Below, one piece after another: positions 34,506 to 42,003 of a stretch of 64,000 nucleotides of DNA (within the stretch, counting starts at the first letter, position 1; every line of letters starts with the position of its first letter). The stretch comes from CAZTJA01 sp964613745. Lineage in GTDB: Bacteria; Desulfobacterota; Desulfomonilia; Desulfomonilales; Desulfomonilaceae. The notes under the pieces were generated by a model. It did no database searches, was not told the DNA's origin, and saw only the letters and a list, made by a program, of their open reading frames with translations. A program made the position numbers and the translations under genes. The stretch lies in contig CAZTJA010000007.1 of NCBI GenBank assembly GCA_964613745.1, forward strand, positions 1 to 64,000. The letters are read 5' to 3'.

Positions 34506-35951
34506 TCAAGCAGTTGTCGTCCGTCTTCTTACAATAAAGACGATGATCCCAGCGATAATCCATGCCAAGGGAACCAGCACGACCGGGATGAACAGAATTA
34601 AAGCAGGCTCTATCCCGGAGAGAATGATAGGTTGGGCTTTTCCGGTCTTAGGTCTGATCGCAATCAAATTTTCATCTTCGGCCAGCCATGACACCGTATT
34701 GAGGAACAATTCTTTATTTGCCTGGAGTGCTTGTATGATCTTGTTGGATGCAAATAAGGAACTACCCGTAACAACTATTCTCGCCTTCTTAGGACGTTCC
34801 GGTGAATCTTGAGACTCCTGTTTACCTTCATTTACTAAGCCCGATGATTTCGCTTTGTCGGGCTCATTGGTTATCTGAGAGACGGCCATAACTGAAATCG
34901 GTCCTTGAACTCCTTTGGCGGCATCAAAATCGGCTTTTCCTTCGTTGAGTTGTTCTTCGGAGATCGTCCAAGACACTGGACTGGTCAACGCCAGGTTCTG
35001 GGCCGTGATGGTGGGCGTAGACTGCTCAATTGCCTTAACGGATCGAGACTCGGGGAAAAACGACGCAAGTCCGAAGTCTTTGGTGATCGGGAATTTAATG
35101 TATGTCGTTATCACGGGAATAAGGTAGTCTCCGCCGAAAACACGACTCATCCGGTCGATAACGATGTCGTTTGCGGTTTCGAATCCATACTGCTTTAGGA
35201 ACGCAGCCAACTGAGGCGTTTTGAAAGGATTTAGCAGCACCAATAAGCTACCCCCCCTTTGCAAATACCTTTTGAGTGATTCAAATTCAGGTTCGAGTGG
35301 ATCTGTTTTCGGGCCGGCTATAATAACCAAATTGGCATCCGGAGGAATCTCAGGTGCTTGAAGCAATACCAGCTCTTCCGTTTTATAATTCTGTTTCTCG
35401 ATAAATGCCTTGGCTGCACTGAATCCTTCCGGTTCAGTTGAGGTTGCGGAAAGCTCGCCGTGACCTTTCAAGAAATACACTTTCTTGGGTTCGGATCGCA
35501 TCAATTTGACAAGACTGTTCGTCAAAGATTCCTCATCAAGGGTTGTTATTCTCTCTTCTCTTGTTCCCTCTTTGACGATTATGGTGGGATAATTTTCGAT
35601 TTTATTTTGAATTGCGGCGGTTCTATCTTTGTCCGGATCGATAATCCTATATGTGAATTCGCTATAATAATCTCTGTATTGATCAAACAAGTCTTTGGCC
35701 TGATCTCTTTGTCCTAACTCCTTTGTCTCAAAGAAGGCTAAAACCTCTAACGAGACCTTCTTTTCTTTGAAATTATCAAGGATTTTCTTGCTTTGTGGAG
35801 CTAATGTGTAACGATTAGTGCCTGTTAAGTCCCATCTTTTCGGGTGATTGACAAGCAAATATTGGATTACAACGATTATTGCCAAAACAACAATCACACC
35901 GAAAAAGGTTCCGCCTCCGAGAAGAAGGTTTCTTTTGGAAATCTTGCTCAT
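34506..35951 (-). CDS. GldG-like ABC-type transporter subunit
   Basis: A protein of 481 residues with an N-terminal membrane segment (FFGVIVVLAIIVVIQYLLV), a large extracytoplasmic domain and a C-terminal membrane segment (LILFIPVVLVPLAWIIAGII) before a basic tail. The N-terminal domain has the family's WDLTGTNRYTLAPQSKKIL and the second region begins KVYFLKGHGELSA, as in GldG-type ABC_transp_aux proteins. GldG works with an ATPase and permease in bacteroidete gliding; here the cassette is conserved outside gliding bacteria and its role is unknown. ATG 35951 shares its first base with the last base of the upstream permease stop (TAATG). Confidence 0.85.
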   Translation of the reverse strand: MSKISKRNLLLGGGTFFGVIVVLAIIVVIQYLLVNHPKRWDLTGTNRYTLAPQSKKILDNFKEKKVSLEVLAFFETKELGQRDQAKDLFDQYRDYYSEFTYRIIDPDKDRTAAIQNKIENYPTIIVKEGTREERITTLDEESLTNSLVKLMRSEPKKVYFLKGHGELSATSTEPEGFSAAKAFIEKQNYKTEELVLLQAPEIPPDANLVIIAGPKTDPLEPEFESLKRYLQRGGSLLVLLNPFKTPQLAAFLKQYGFETANDIVIDRMSRVFGGDYLIPVITTYIKFPITKDFGLASFFPESRSVKAIEQSTPTITAQNLALTSPVSWTISEEQLNEGKADFDAAKGVQGPISVMAVSQITNEPDKAKSSGLVNEGKQESQDSPERPKKARIVVTGSSLFASNKIIQALQANKELFLNTVSWLAEDENLIAIRPKTGKAQPIILSGIEPALILFIPVVLVPLAWIIAGIIVFIVRRRTTTA

Positions 35952-36721
35952 TAGCCCCTCCATCGGTATGTTTCAATGGATCTCAAAGTCATGAAAAGAA
36001 AAAAAACAGTGAAAAGGATGAAATAGGAAAGATCAGGGAGCGAGATGATTCCCTTGTTGAATGAATCCAAGTGCTCTGAGATTGAAAGATGTTTGAGAAA
36101 AGAACCTACGGTCTCATCGGCAAGAGCTGCACCCCAGCTCAGAATTTTGAAAAAAAGTACTGCGGCAAATGTGATGGCTGCAGCGACTATCTGGTTCTCC
36201 GTTAGTGAGGAAATGAAGATTCCGAGGGCCCCCAATGACGCCCCAAGCAAAATGAGACCCAAATAACCGGTGATTATCGAACCTATGTCGGGGCTCGTTA
36301 TCCCAAACAGAAGCAAAATCGAGGGTACCGTACTGACGAGGATAGCCAGTATCATCATCTTTATCGCACCAAACTTCCCTAAAACAACCGCCCAATCTGA
36401 AATGGGATAAGTTAAGAGAAGTTCAATCGACCCCGTCTTCTTTTCTTCCGAGAATACCCGCATCGTCAGCAAGGGCATCACAAACAAAAGTATGAACCCC
36501 ACATTGTCAAGATAGGGTCTAACGATGTAGTCATTCACATTGAATTTTTCGGCAAAAAAAGGATTATTGGCAGCCTGAAGGCTTACGACGCTCATGTACG
36601 AGACATTCGCCCAAAAAATGAAGCCGCTAATCAGAAGAAAACCCGATATTACGGCATATGCAATGGGAGAAACAAAAAAACCAGCCATTTCCTTTCGGAA
36701 TACAGCAAAAAAACCTCTCAT
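35951..36721 (-). CDS. ABC-2 type permease, GldF-like
   Basis: A 256-residue integral membrane protein with six hydrophobic segments. It opens with FFAVFRKEMAGFFVSPIAYA, then has RVFSEEKKTGSIELLLTYPI between membrane helices 2 and 3, a feature of this ABC-2 permease group. It is the membrane channel for the ATPase encoded upstream, whose stop overlaps its start by four bases. The stop is joined to the GldG-like start (TAATG). Confidence 0.9.
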   Translation of the reverse strand: MRGFFAVFRKEMAGFFVSPIAYAVISGFLLISGFIFWANVSYMSVVSLQAANNPFFAEKFNVNDYIVRPYLDNVGFILLFVMPLLTMRVFSEEKKTGSIELLLTYPISDWAVVLGKFGAIKMMILAILVSTVPSILLLFGITSPDIGSIITGYLGLILLGASLGALGIFISSLTENQIVAAAITFAAVLFFKILSWGAALADETVGSFLKHLSISEHLDSFNKGIISLPDLSYFILFTVFFLFMTLRSIETYRWRG

Positions 36722-37704
36722 GAGGCATTCTCCTTCTGGATATCAGCCAATCCTGTGGGTTCATCTTCCGATTCTTCAGTCACGAGATCGATGAACACAT
36801 CTTCAAGACTCAACTGCATCATCTTTAATTCGAGCAAGTCCCAGCCTTTTTCAACAATCGTTTTGGCCAATTTAGGACGCAAGTCGGTTCCGGCCGCCGA
36901 TTCAACTAAAATATACGGATATTTTGCCGAGTCCTGATGGTAATCAGTCAATGACTTCACTCCTTCAATTTGACCGAGTACATCCTTCAACTCATTTTCA
37001 GGTGCTCTGGCCGAAACCACACATTTCATCGACTTGCCGTGCGTGCTCGTCAGATTTCTGGGTGAATCTTCTGCGATCAACGTCCCTTTGTTGATTATTA
37101 GAACTCGATCACAAACCTGACTCACTTCGGGAAGAATGTGGGTGGACAATATTACCGTCCTGTTCCTTGCGAAACCCTTGATCAATTTGCGGATCTCTCT
37201 GATTTGTCTTGGATCGAGCCCAATTGTGGGTTCATCGAGAATAAGAATAGGCGGATCGCCGATTAGAGCCTGTGCAAGTCCAACTCTCTGACGATACCCT
37301 TTGGATAAGTTTTTGATCAGCTTATTGGAAACACTCTCGATACCTACTGCGCTGCTGGTTCGTTCAACTTCTTGGGAAGCCATTTTCTTGTTGAGGCCTT
37401 TTCCTTTGGCAACAAACGAAAGGTAGCTTCTTACGCTCATCCAGTCATATAGCGGGACATTTTCAGGCAGATAACCCAATTGACGGCGAATTTGTAGAGA
37501 GTGTTCACGGGTGTCCATCCCTAAAATACGCGCTTCGCCGCTCGATGCAGGGGAGAAGCAGGTTAAAATACGCATGGTTGTTGTTTTACCTGCTCCATTC
37601 GGCCCCAAAAAACCAACTATTTCCCCTGACTCAATCCGAAAACTCACATTGTGAATTGCCGTGAGCCGCCCATAAAATTTGGTCAGGTCCTTCACTTCAA
37701 TCAT
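36718..37704 (-). CDS. ABC transporter ATPase, GldA-like
   Basis: Cytoplasmic ATPase of 328 residues. Walker A GPNGAGKTTTMRIL, signature LSKGYRQRVGLAQAL, Walker B ILILDEPTIGLDP and the switch histidine in LSTHILPEV are intact. The C-terminal ~100 residues after DSPRNL form an accessory domain typical of the GldA/NatA-like group, including SLEDVFIDLVTEE. It starts the four-gene minus-strand operon (ATPase, permease, GldG-like, DUF4340). All three junctions are overlapping or nearly so, which suggests a fixed stoichiometry. Confidence 0.92.
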   Translation of the reverse strand: MIEVKDLTKFYGRLTAIHNVSFRIESGEIVGFLGPNGAGKTTTMRILTCFSPASSGEARILGMDTREHSLQIRRQLGYLPENVPLYDWMSVRSYLSFVAKGKGLNKKMASQEVERTSSAVGIESVSNKLIKNLSKGYRQRVGLAQALIGDPPILILDEPTIGLDPRQIREIRKLIKGFARNRTVILSTHILPEVSQVCDRVLIINKGTLIAEDSPRNLTSTHGKSMKCVVSARAPENELKDVLGQIEGVKSLTDYHQDSAKYPYILVESAAGTDLRPKLAKTIVEKGWDLLELKMMQLSLEDVFIDLVTEESEDEPTGLADIQKENAS

Positions 37705-37922
37705 AAGTCGATCTCCTAGGTGCCTAATCTCAAAGAACTCCTTTTACTATTGGTTGTGAATTTGTCAAGAACTGAGAAGAAATTGACCAGTAATAAAAAG
37801 ATTAGTAGGCTAAGCCTGAGATCCGTAACGAAGCTAAGTTCATTTAGTGATTTAAAAATTGATAGTAATATTCTAATATGTTATGTGATAACTTCTTATT
37901 GAAAGTAACGGAGATGCAGGCC

Positions 37923-39347
37923 ATGAGTTTTTCCAAGAAAAAAACTAAATCTATATATGCTGCTCTATTTTTCGTTCTCGCTTACAGTTTGCCTGTTTCG
38001 GCTCAGCAGAGTTCAGACACTGTTCAAGCCGAAAATGCCTTTTTCCGTGGGAGTCACTCATTATCCAGAGGTAATACCACAGAAGCTATATCTGCACTGG
38101 AGAAGGCTGTTGAACTCGAACCTCAGAATTCGAAATATCGAAATGTGCTTATGGTTGCATACAATAATTCAGGGCTCCACTTTATCAAAGAGGGAAATTT
38201 CAAAGAAGGATTGTCATTGCTGCGCAAGGCGGTCGGCGTTTCACCCGACGACAAAGATGTAAGAAGCAATTTTGTACAAGCAATACAGCACGCTGTTTCG
38301 GGTGCTGACGATAGATTAACTTACGAAGAGAAACTGGATTTCGCCAAAGAAGCTCTCGAACTAGATCCTAACAATAAAGCACTGAGCGGGACTCTGGCAG
38401 CTTTGATAAATAATTCAGGTGTCCTTCAAGGTAGACGGGGCGAATTTGAAGAAGAAGTCTCGATTTTGCGCCAAGCCTTAGCCACTGATCCGGGAAATGA
38501 GAAGATCAAGAAAAACTTGGCAACAGCTTTGTTCAACTTTGGTGTTGATAAAGGAAAGCATGGAGATTACGGTCAAGAGGTTGATCTTCTCAAGTCCGCT
38601 CTCAAGTACAATCCGAAAGATCCCCTGGTTACGGAGCATCTAGGGCGTGCATTGTCCAACTTGGCGGTGCAGAAAGGAAAAGAGGGGGACACGACCACTC
38701 AAATTAACCTGCTAAAAGAATCCCTCGAGATGCTTCCCGGCGACCCTGTAACAAAGAGCAATTTAGCAGCTGCTTACAACAATCTTGCTGCTTCAGAAAA
38801 CACCAAGATTTCTAATGCGGAAAAAATTGCGGGGCTCGAAACATCTCTTAAATTTGATCCGAAGAACCAGACGACCCTTGCCAATCTAGGAAATTTACTG
38901 GTTCGAGAAGCTGTTGGAGAAGCAAAAAACGGCAACACGGAAAAAGCCGTTGAGATATTGGAGAGGGTTTCGAAATTGGACCCCACCAACAAACACGCTC
39001 CGAGTAATCTCGCCGCCATATACCACAATCAGGCAATCAAGAAAGGTGAAGAACGGAAACATGACCAGGAGATTCGTCTGCTACAAAAAGCTCTCAACTT
39101 TTCACCTTCAAGTCAGGAAATTAAATCGGATCTGGCATCAGCCTACAATGATTATGCAGTAACTCTCGGGAAAAAAGGCGATAATAAACAAGAAGTTCTC
39201 TACCTAACAAAGGCAGCGAAACTGTTACCTGACAACAAAGTGATCCAGGAAAATCTTGACAAAGCTAAGCAGAGGACGGCGGACAAAACTGAAAAGGATG
39301 AGAAGAAAGAGCCTGTAGCTCAGAAGAAGAAAAATAGAGAGAGTTAA
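37923..39347 (+). CDS. Secreted TPR-repeat protein with 41-residue period
   Basis: 474 residues with a signal peptide (SIYAALFFVLAYSLPVSA) and then about ten helical repeats to the end, plus a lysine-rich tail. The repeats read like tetratricopeptides, for example NLATALFNFGVDKGKHGDYG and LGRALSNLAVQKGKEGD. Two consecutive units, 41 residues each, replace the usual 34-residue period, so the repeat has longer helices or linkers. The TPRs presumably scaffold periplasmic protein contacts; partners are unknown. ATG 37923 is preferred over the in-frame ATG at 37914 because GGAG at about ten bases suits it. Confidence 0.75.
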   Translation: MSFSKKKTKSIYAALFFVLAYSLPVSAQQSSDTVQAENAFFRGSHSLSRGNTTEAISALEKAVELEPQNSKYRNVLMVAYNNSGLHFIKEGNFKEGLSLLRKAVGVSPDDKDVRSNFVQAIQHAVSGADDRLTYEEKLDFAKEALELDPNNKALSGTLAALINNSGVLQGRRGEFEEEVSILRQALATDPGNEKIKKNLATALFNFGVDKGKHGDYGQEVDLLKSALKYNPKDPLVTEHLGRALSNLAVQKGKEGDTTTQINLLKESLEMLPGDPVTKSNLAAAYNNLAASENTKISNAEKIAGLETSLKFDPKNQTTLANLGNLLVREAVGEAKNGNTEKAVEILERVSKLDPTNKHAPSNLAAIYHNQAIKKGEERKHDQEIRLLQKALNFSPSSQEIKSDLASAYNDYAVTLGKKGDNKQEVLYLTKAAKLLPDNKVIQENLDKAKQRTADKTEKDEKKEPVAQKKKNRES

Positions 39348-39407
39348 TGTTGCTATTGAAGTTACGCCGAAAGCTGGACCGGATGCGGCCTCAACTCCCG
39401 ATGTTTG

Positions 39408-39436
39408 TTGACTTTGCTGTAACCCGATAATAAAAT
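39408..39436 (+). promoter_or_regulatory. Predicted sigma-70 promoter for the primase-like gene
   Basis: TTGACT (39408-39413) and TAAAAT (39431-39436) with a 17-base spacer, 36 bases before the ATG. A short inverted repeat ATAAAA/TTTTAT spans the predicted start point. The gene therefore appears to have its own promoter and not to depend on the TPR gene. Confidence 0.55.
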
Positions 39437-39471
39437 AAACCCGTTTTATCCCCATTTGATCAGGTTTGCAC

Positions 39472-40608
39472 ATGATTGCACGGTTCACGCGCAAAGACTT
39501 TCTTGAAGCCCTATTTGCTCAATACTACAAAGAGCATCGTGGCTTCATTCTTGTGAAGAGTTTCAGGCGCGGCGATCCCAAAATGAGTACAAGGTATTTT
39601 CCTAACATTGAAATTCTGGCCAAAGAGCATTATGGGGATGAACGCGACGTGTACTTCGGGATTTGTCCAAGAGAACGGATGAAAGCCGAAAAAGAGCACA
39701 TTCATTATCTGGTTGCATTGTGGGCTGATCTGGATATCGGACCGGAAGGACATGAAGATAAGCAAGTCTTCTTTGAAGGACCCCAACAGGCTGCAAAGGC
39801 CATAAGAAGTTTTCCCAGGGCGCCTTCGATCATAGTAGAGTCCGGGAGAGGGGCTCACCTTTATTGGCTGCTCAAGCAAGTGAATGAAGTTAATGATCCC
39901 GAGAGGGTAGAGAAAGTTCTGAAGAACATTAGCCAACACATCGGATGTGACACCGATATCAATCTGGATACCGTGCTTCGTTTACCTGAAACGGTGAACA
40001 CAAAAATCACTGGAAAACCAGTCAATTGCGATGTAAAGTTCATAAACCCAAACTTTAGGTATACCATTCAAGATTTTGAAAACTTGGGCCAACGAATTGT
40101 ACCTCCCGCCCCTACGAGAGTAACGGCCCCCGTGTCTGCTCCGGCAGCTCAACCCACGTCATCATTCACGGATGACCCGACCGAAAATCGCTATCCTGCC
40201 CACGGGACAAGTCAGACGCTGGATGATTCTCTCGTGCTTGATGAAACCATTATCGATGAACTCATAGACGATATTTCCATGGCCGGCAGCGTTGTAGCGG
40301 ATGCCACTGCCCCCACTGAGCTGCCATACGGTCTTGAAGATGCCGATTCCATTGTAACGAACCTTGGACCCTCATCAACTCTCCATGTCCCGACTAGTTC
40401 CGTCGCGGTAGGAACCACAAGTAGTGTTTTGCAGAGAATGTCTACTGCACGGGCTGAAGTCCAAATCAGACTCGTAGGATCGGACACAAAAATTGATGGA
40501 ATACTGATATGGAACGAAAATGGTCTTATCGGCGTTGAAGCCGGTGACGAAGTCTACACTATTCCCCTCTCGAGCATCTCCTTTATCAAAAGTAAATCAT
40601 ATATCTGA
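39472..40608 (+). CDS. Archaeo-eukaryotic primase-like protein with C-terminal Sm/Hfq-like domain
   Basis: A 378-residue protein. Residues about 1-205 match the RepB/AEP primase pattern: VYFGICPRE, the acidic motif ALWADLDIG (Asp86, Asp88), the phosphate-binding SGRGAHLYW (Ser124-His129) and LRLPETVNTK (Arg170-Lys178). Residues about 210-325 are a low-complexity acidic/Pro-Ser-Thr linker. The last ~50 residues (328-375) look like an Sm/LSm fold: VQIRLVGSDTKIDGILIW and YTIPLSSISFIKSK. No helicase or replication-origin motif is present. ATG 39472 has AGG seven bases upstream. Function unknown: RNA-primer synthesis, a repair primase-polymerase, or an RNA-binding regulator with a decayed primase domain are possible. 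Confidence 0.7.
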   Translation: MIARFTRKDFLEALFAQYYKEHRGFILVKSFRRGDPKMSTRYFPNIEILAKEHYGDERDVYFGICPRERMKAEKEHIHYLVALWADLDIGPEGHEDKQVFFEGPQQAAKAIRSFPRAPSIIVESGRGAHLYWLLKQVNEVNDPERVEKVLKNISQHIGCDTDINLDTVLRLPETVNTKITGKPVNCDVKFINPNFRYTIQDFENLGQRIVPPAPTRVTAPVSAPAAQPTSSFTDDPTENRYPAHGTSQTLDDSLVLDETIIDELIDDISMAGSVVADATAPTELPYGLEDADSIVTNLGPSSTLHVPTSSVAVGTTSSVLQRMSTARAEVQIRLVGSDTKIDGILIWNENGLIGVEAGDEVYTIPLSSISFIKSKSYI

Positions 40609-40661
40609 GAAGCCGGAATTATTTTGTTTTACGGACGGATTCCGAAAGAGTACAGAAACTC

Positions 40662-41279
40662 ATGTTGAATGCAGTCTGGATTCTGCTGCTGGTAGTTTCA
40701 ACAATTATTGCATTGTTGACGGGCAACACGAAAGAAATGATAGCAGGAGCGATGGACGGGGCGACCTCAGCTTTCAAGCTTGCGCTTGGATTAACCGGAG
40801 TCATGTGCCTCTGGCTAGGTATAATGCGCATTGCCGAAGACAGCGGTATTGTCGCCAAAATAGTTAAGTTGATTTCACCCCTGCTCAGGCTACTTTTTCC
40901 CCGTATACCATCTGACCATCCGGCTCTTGGATCTATGGCCATGAACATTACTGCAAACATGTTCGGTCTCAATAACGCTGCCACACCATTAGGTATAAAG
41001 GCGATGCAGGATCTCGATTCACTTAATACCAGGAAAGGCACCGCCACCGATGAAATGTGCATGTTCCTGGCAATAAACACTTCCAGTATTCAAATCATTC
41101 CGGCAGGGGCAATTGCAATGTTGGCAGCCGCCGGAGCCATCGAACCTGCCGTCATAGTCTTGCCGGCATTGATTTCGACTACAGTTTCCACTTTCGCAGG
41201 AATCTCATCCGCTCTCATTTTGAGTCGAATGCAGAGGTTTGTTTTCGACTCCGGTAAGGGGAAAGACACTGCTAAATAG
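40662..41279 (+). CDS. spmA: SpmA-type spore maturation/nucleoside-recognition membrane protein
   Basis: A 205-residue integral membrane protein of the SpmA group. LGLTGVMCLWLGIMRIAEDSG is split over two blocks in the family: LTGVMCLWLGIMRIAEDS and the conserved MNITANMFGLNNAATPLGIK. Several hydrophobic helices are seen. In Bacillus SpmA/B affect spore-core dehydration, but these proteins also occur in non-sporulating Gram-negatives, and nothing else here suggests sporulation, so a general membrane-transport role is likely. It overlaps spmB by 41 bases and sits 53 bases after the primase-like gene, likely the same transcript. Confidence 0.85.
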   Translation: MLNAVWILLLVVSTIIALLTGNTKEMIAGAMDGATSAFKLALGLTGVMCLWLGIMRIAEDSGIVAKIVKLISPLLRLLFPRIPSDHPALGSMAMNITANMFGLNNAATPLGIKAMQDLDSLNTRKGTATDEMCMFLAINTSSIQIIPAGAIAMLAAAGAIEPAVIVLPALISTTVSTFAGISSALILSRMQRFVFDSGKGKDTAK

Positions 41280-41805
41280 CGTATCCACTACCGTTTCGAA
41301 TATCGTATTGCTGCTCTTTCTAGTCGGCCTACCGCTTTATGCTTACCTCAAGGGCGTAAAGGTCTATGAATCATTTATCGAAGGAGCAAAAGGCGGTTTT
41401 GATGTAGCAATTAAAATCATTCCCTATTTGGTTGCAATTCTGACGGTCGTAGGAATGTTTCGGTCATCAGGAGCGATGGAACTCATACAAAAACACGCTC
41501 CGGCAGTGCTGGGTGAATGGGGGATAAGCCCCGAAACCATCGGGCTCATTTTGGTTAGACCGTTTTCCGGATCGGCTTCATTGGGTCTGCTGGGCCAAAT
41601 TGTCTCAGCATATGGTGCCGACTCTTTGCAGGCCAGATTAGGAGGAGTTATCCTCGGAAGCACCGAAACAACATTCTACGTTTTAGCTGTTTATTTCGGC
41701 GCAGTCGGAGTTACAAAGACGAGATACGCCGCACATGCGGGATTATTGGCCGATATGGCCGGAGTCATTGCGGCAATCATTGTTTGTGGCTTTTTTTTCA
41801 GATGA
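41239..41805 (+). CDS. spmB: SpmB-type membrane protein
   Basis: A 188-residue membrane protein, the usual partner of SpmA. FIEGAKGGFDVAIKIIPYLV, VVGMFRSSGAME, LVRPFSGSASLGLL and GSTETTFYVLAVYFGAVGV are the conserved family segments. The reading frame's first usable codon is a TTG at 41239 with no clear ribosome site, so the true start may lie a few codons further in; the family pattern begins soon after. It ends 26 bases before the tRNA-Ser(GCU) gene, which lies on the other strand. Confidence 0.85.
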   Translation: MFSTPVRGKTLLNSVSTTVSNIVLLLFLVGLPLYAYLKGVKVYESFIEGAKGGFDVAIKIIPYLVAILTVVGMFRSSGAMELIQKHAPAVLGEWGISPETIGLILVRPFSGSASLGLLGQIVSAYGADSLQARLGGVILGSTETTFYVLAVYFGAVGVTKTRYAAHAGLLADMAGVIAAIIVCGFFFR

Positions 41806-41830
41806 AAGAGGAAGTGGTGAGATCAAAGTG

Positions 41831-41923
41831 TGGCGGAGAGAGAGGGATTCGAACCCTCGGTAAGACTCTACATCCTACACTCGCTTAGCAGGCGAGCACC
41901 TTCGGCCTCTCGGTCATCTCTCC
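41831..41923 (-). tRNA. tRNA-Ser (GCU anticodon)
   Basis: On the minus strand, acceptor GGAGAGA pairs with TCTCTCC, followed by discriminator G and an encoded CCA. D-arm GACCGAGAGGCCGAAGG, anticodon stem GCTCGC/GCGAGT around loop CTGCTAA (anticodon GCT), a long variable arm and T-loop GGTTCGAATCC are present; 93 bases in all. Confidence 0.96.
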
Positions 41924-42003
41924 GCATCGTTCAGCCGAATGTAAATTATGCTAGGGGTGCTGCTTAAAGTCAAGCCCGAAACGGCTCTTCGTCTTCACAC
42001 GTC

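Noticed and set aside
40662..41805. Evidence that the organism forms spores
   Set aside because: Only spmA/spmB are present. These occur widely in non-sporulating bacteria, and no other sporulation gene is seen.
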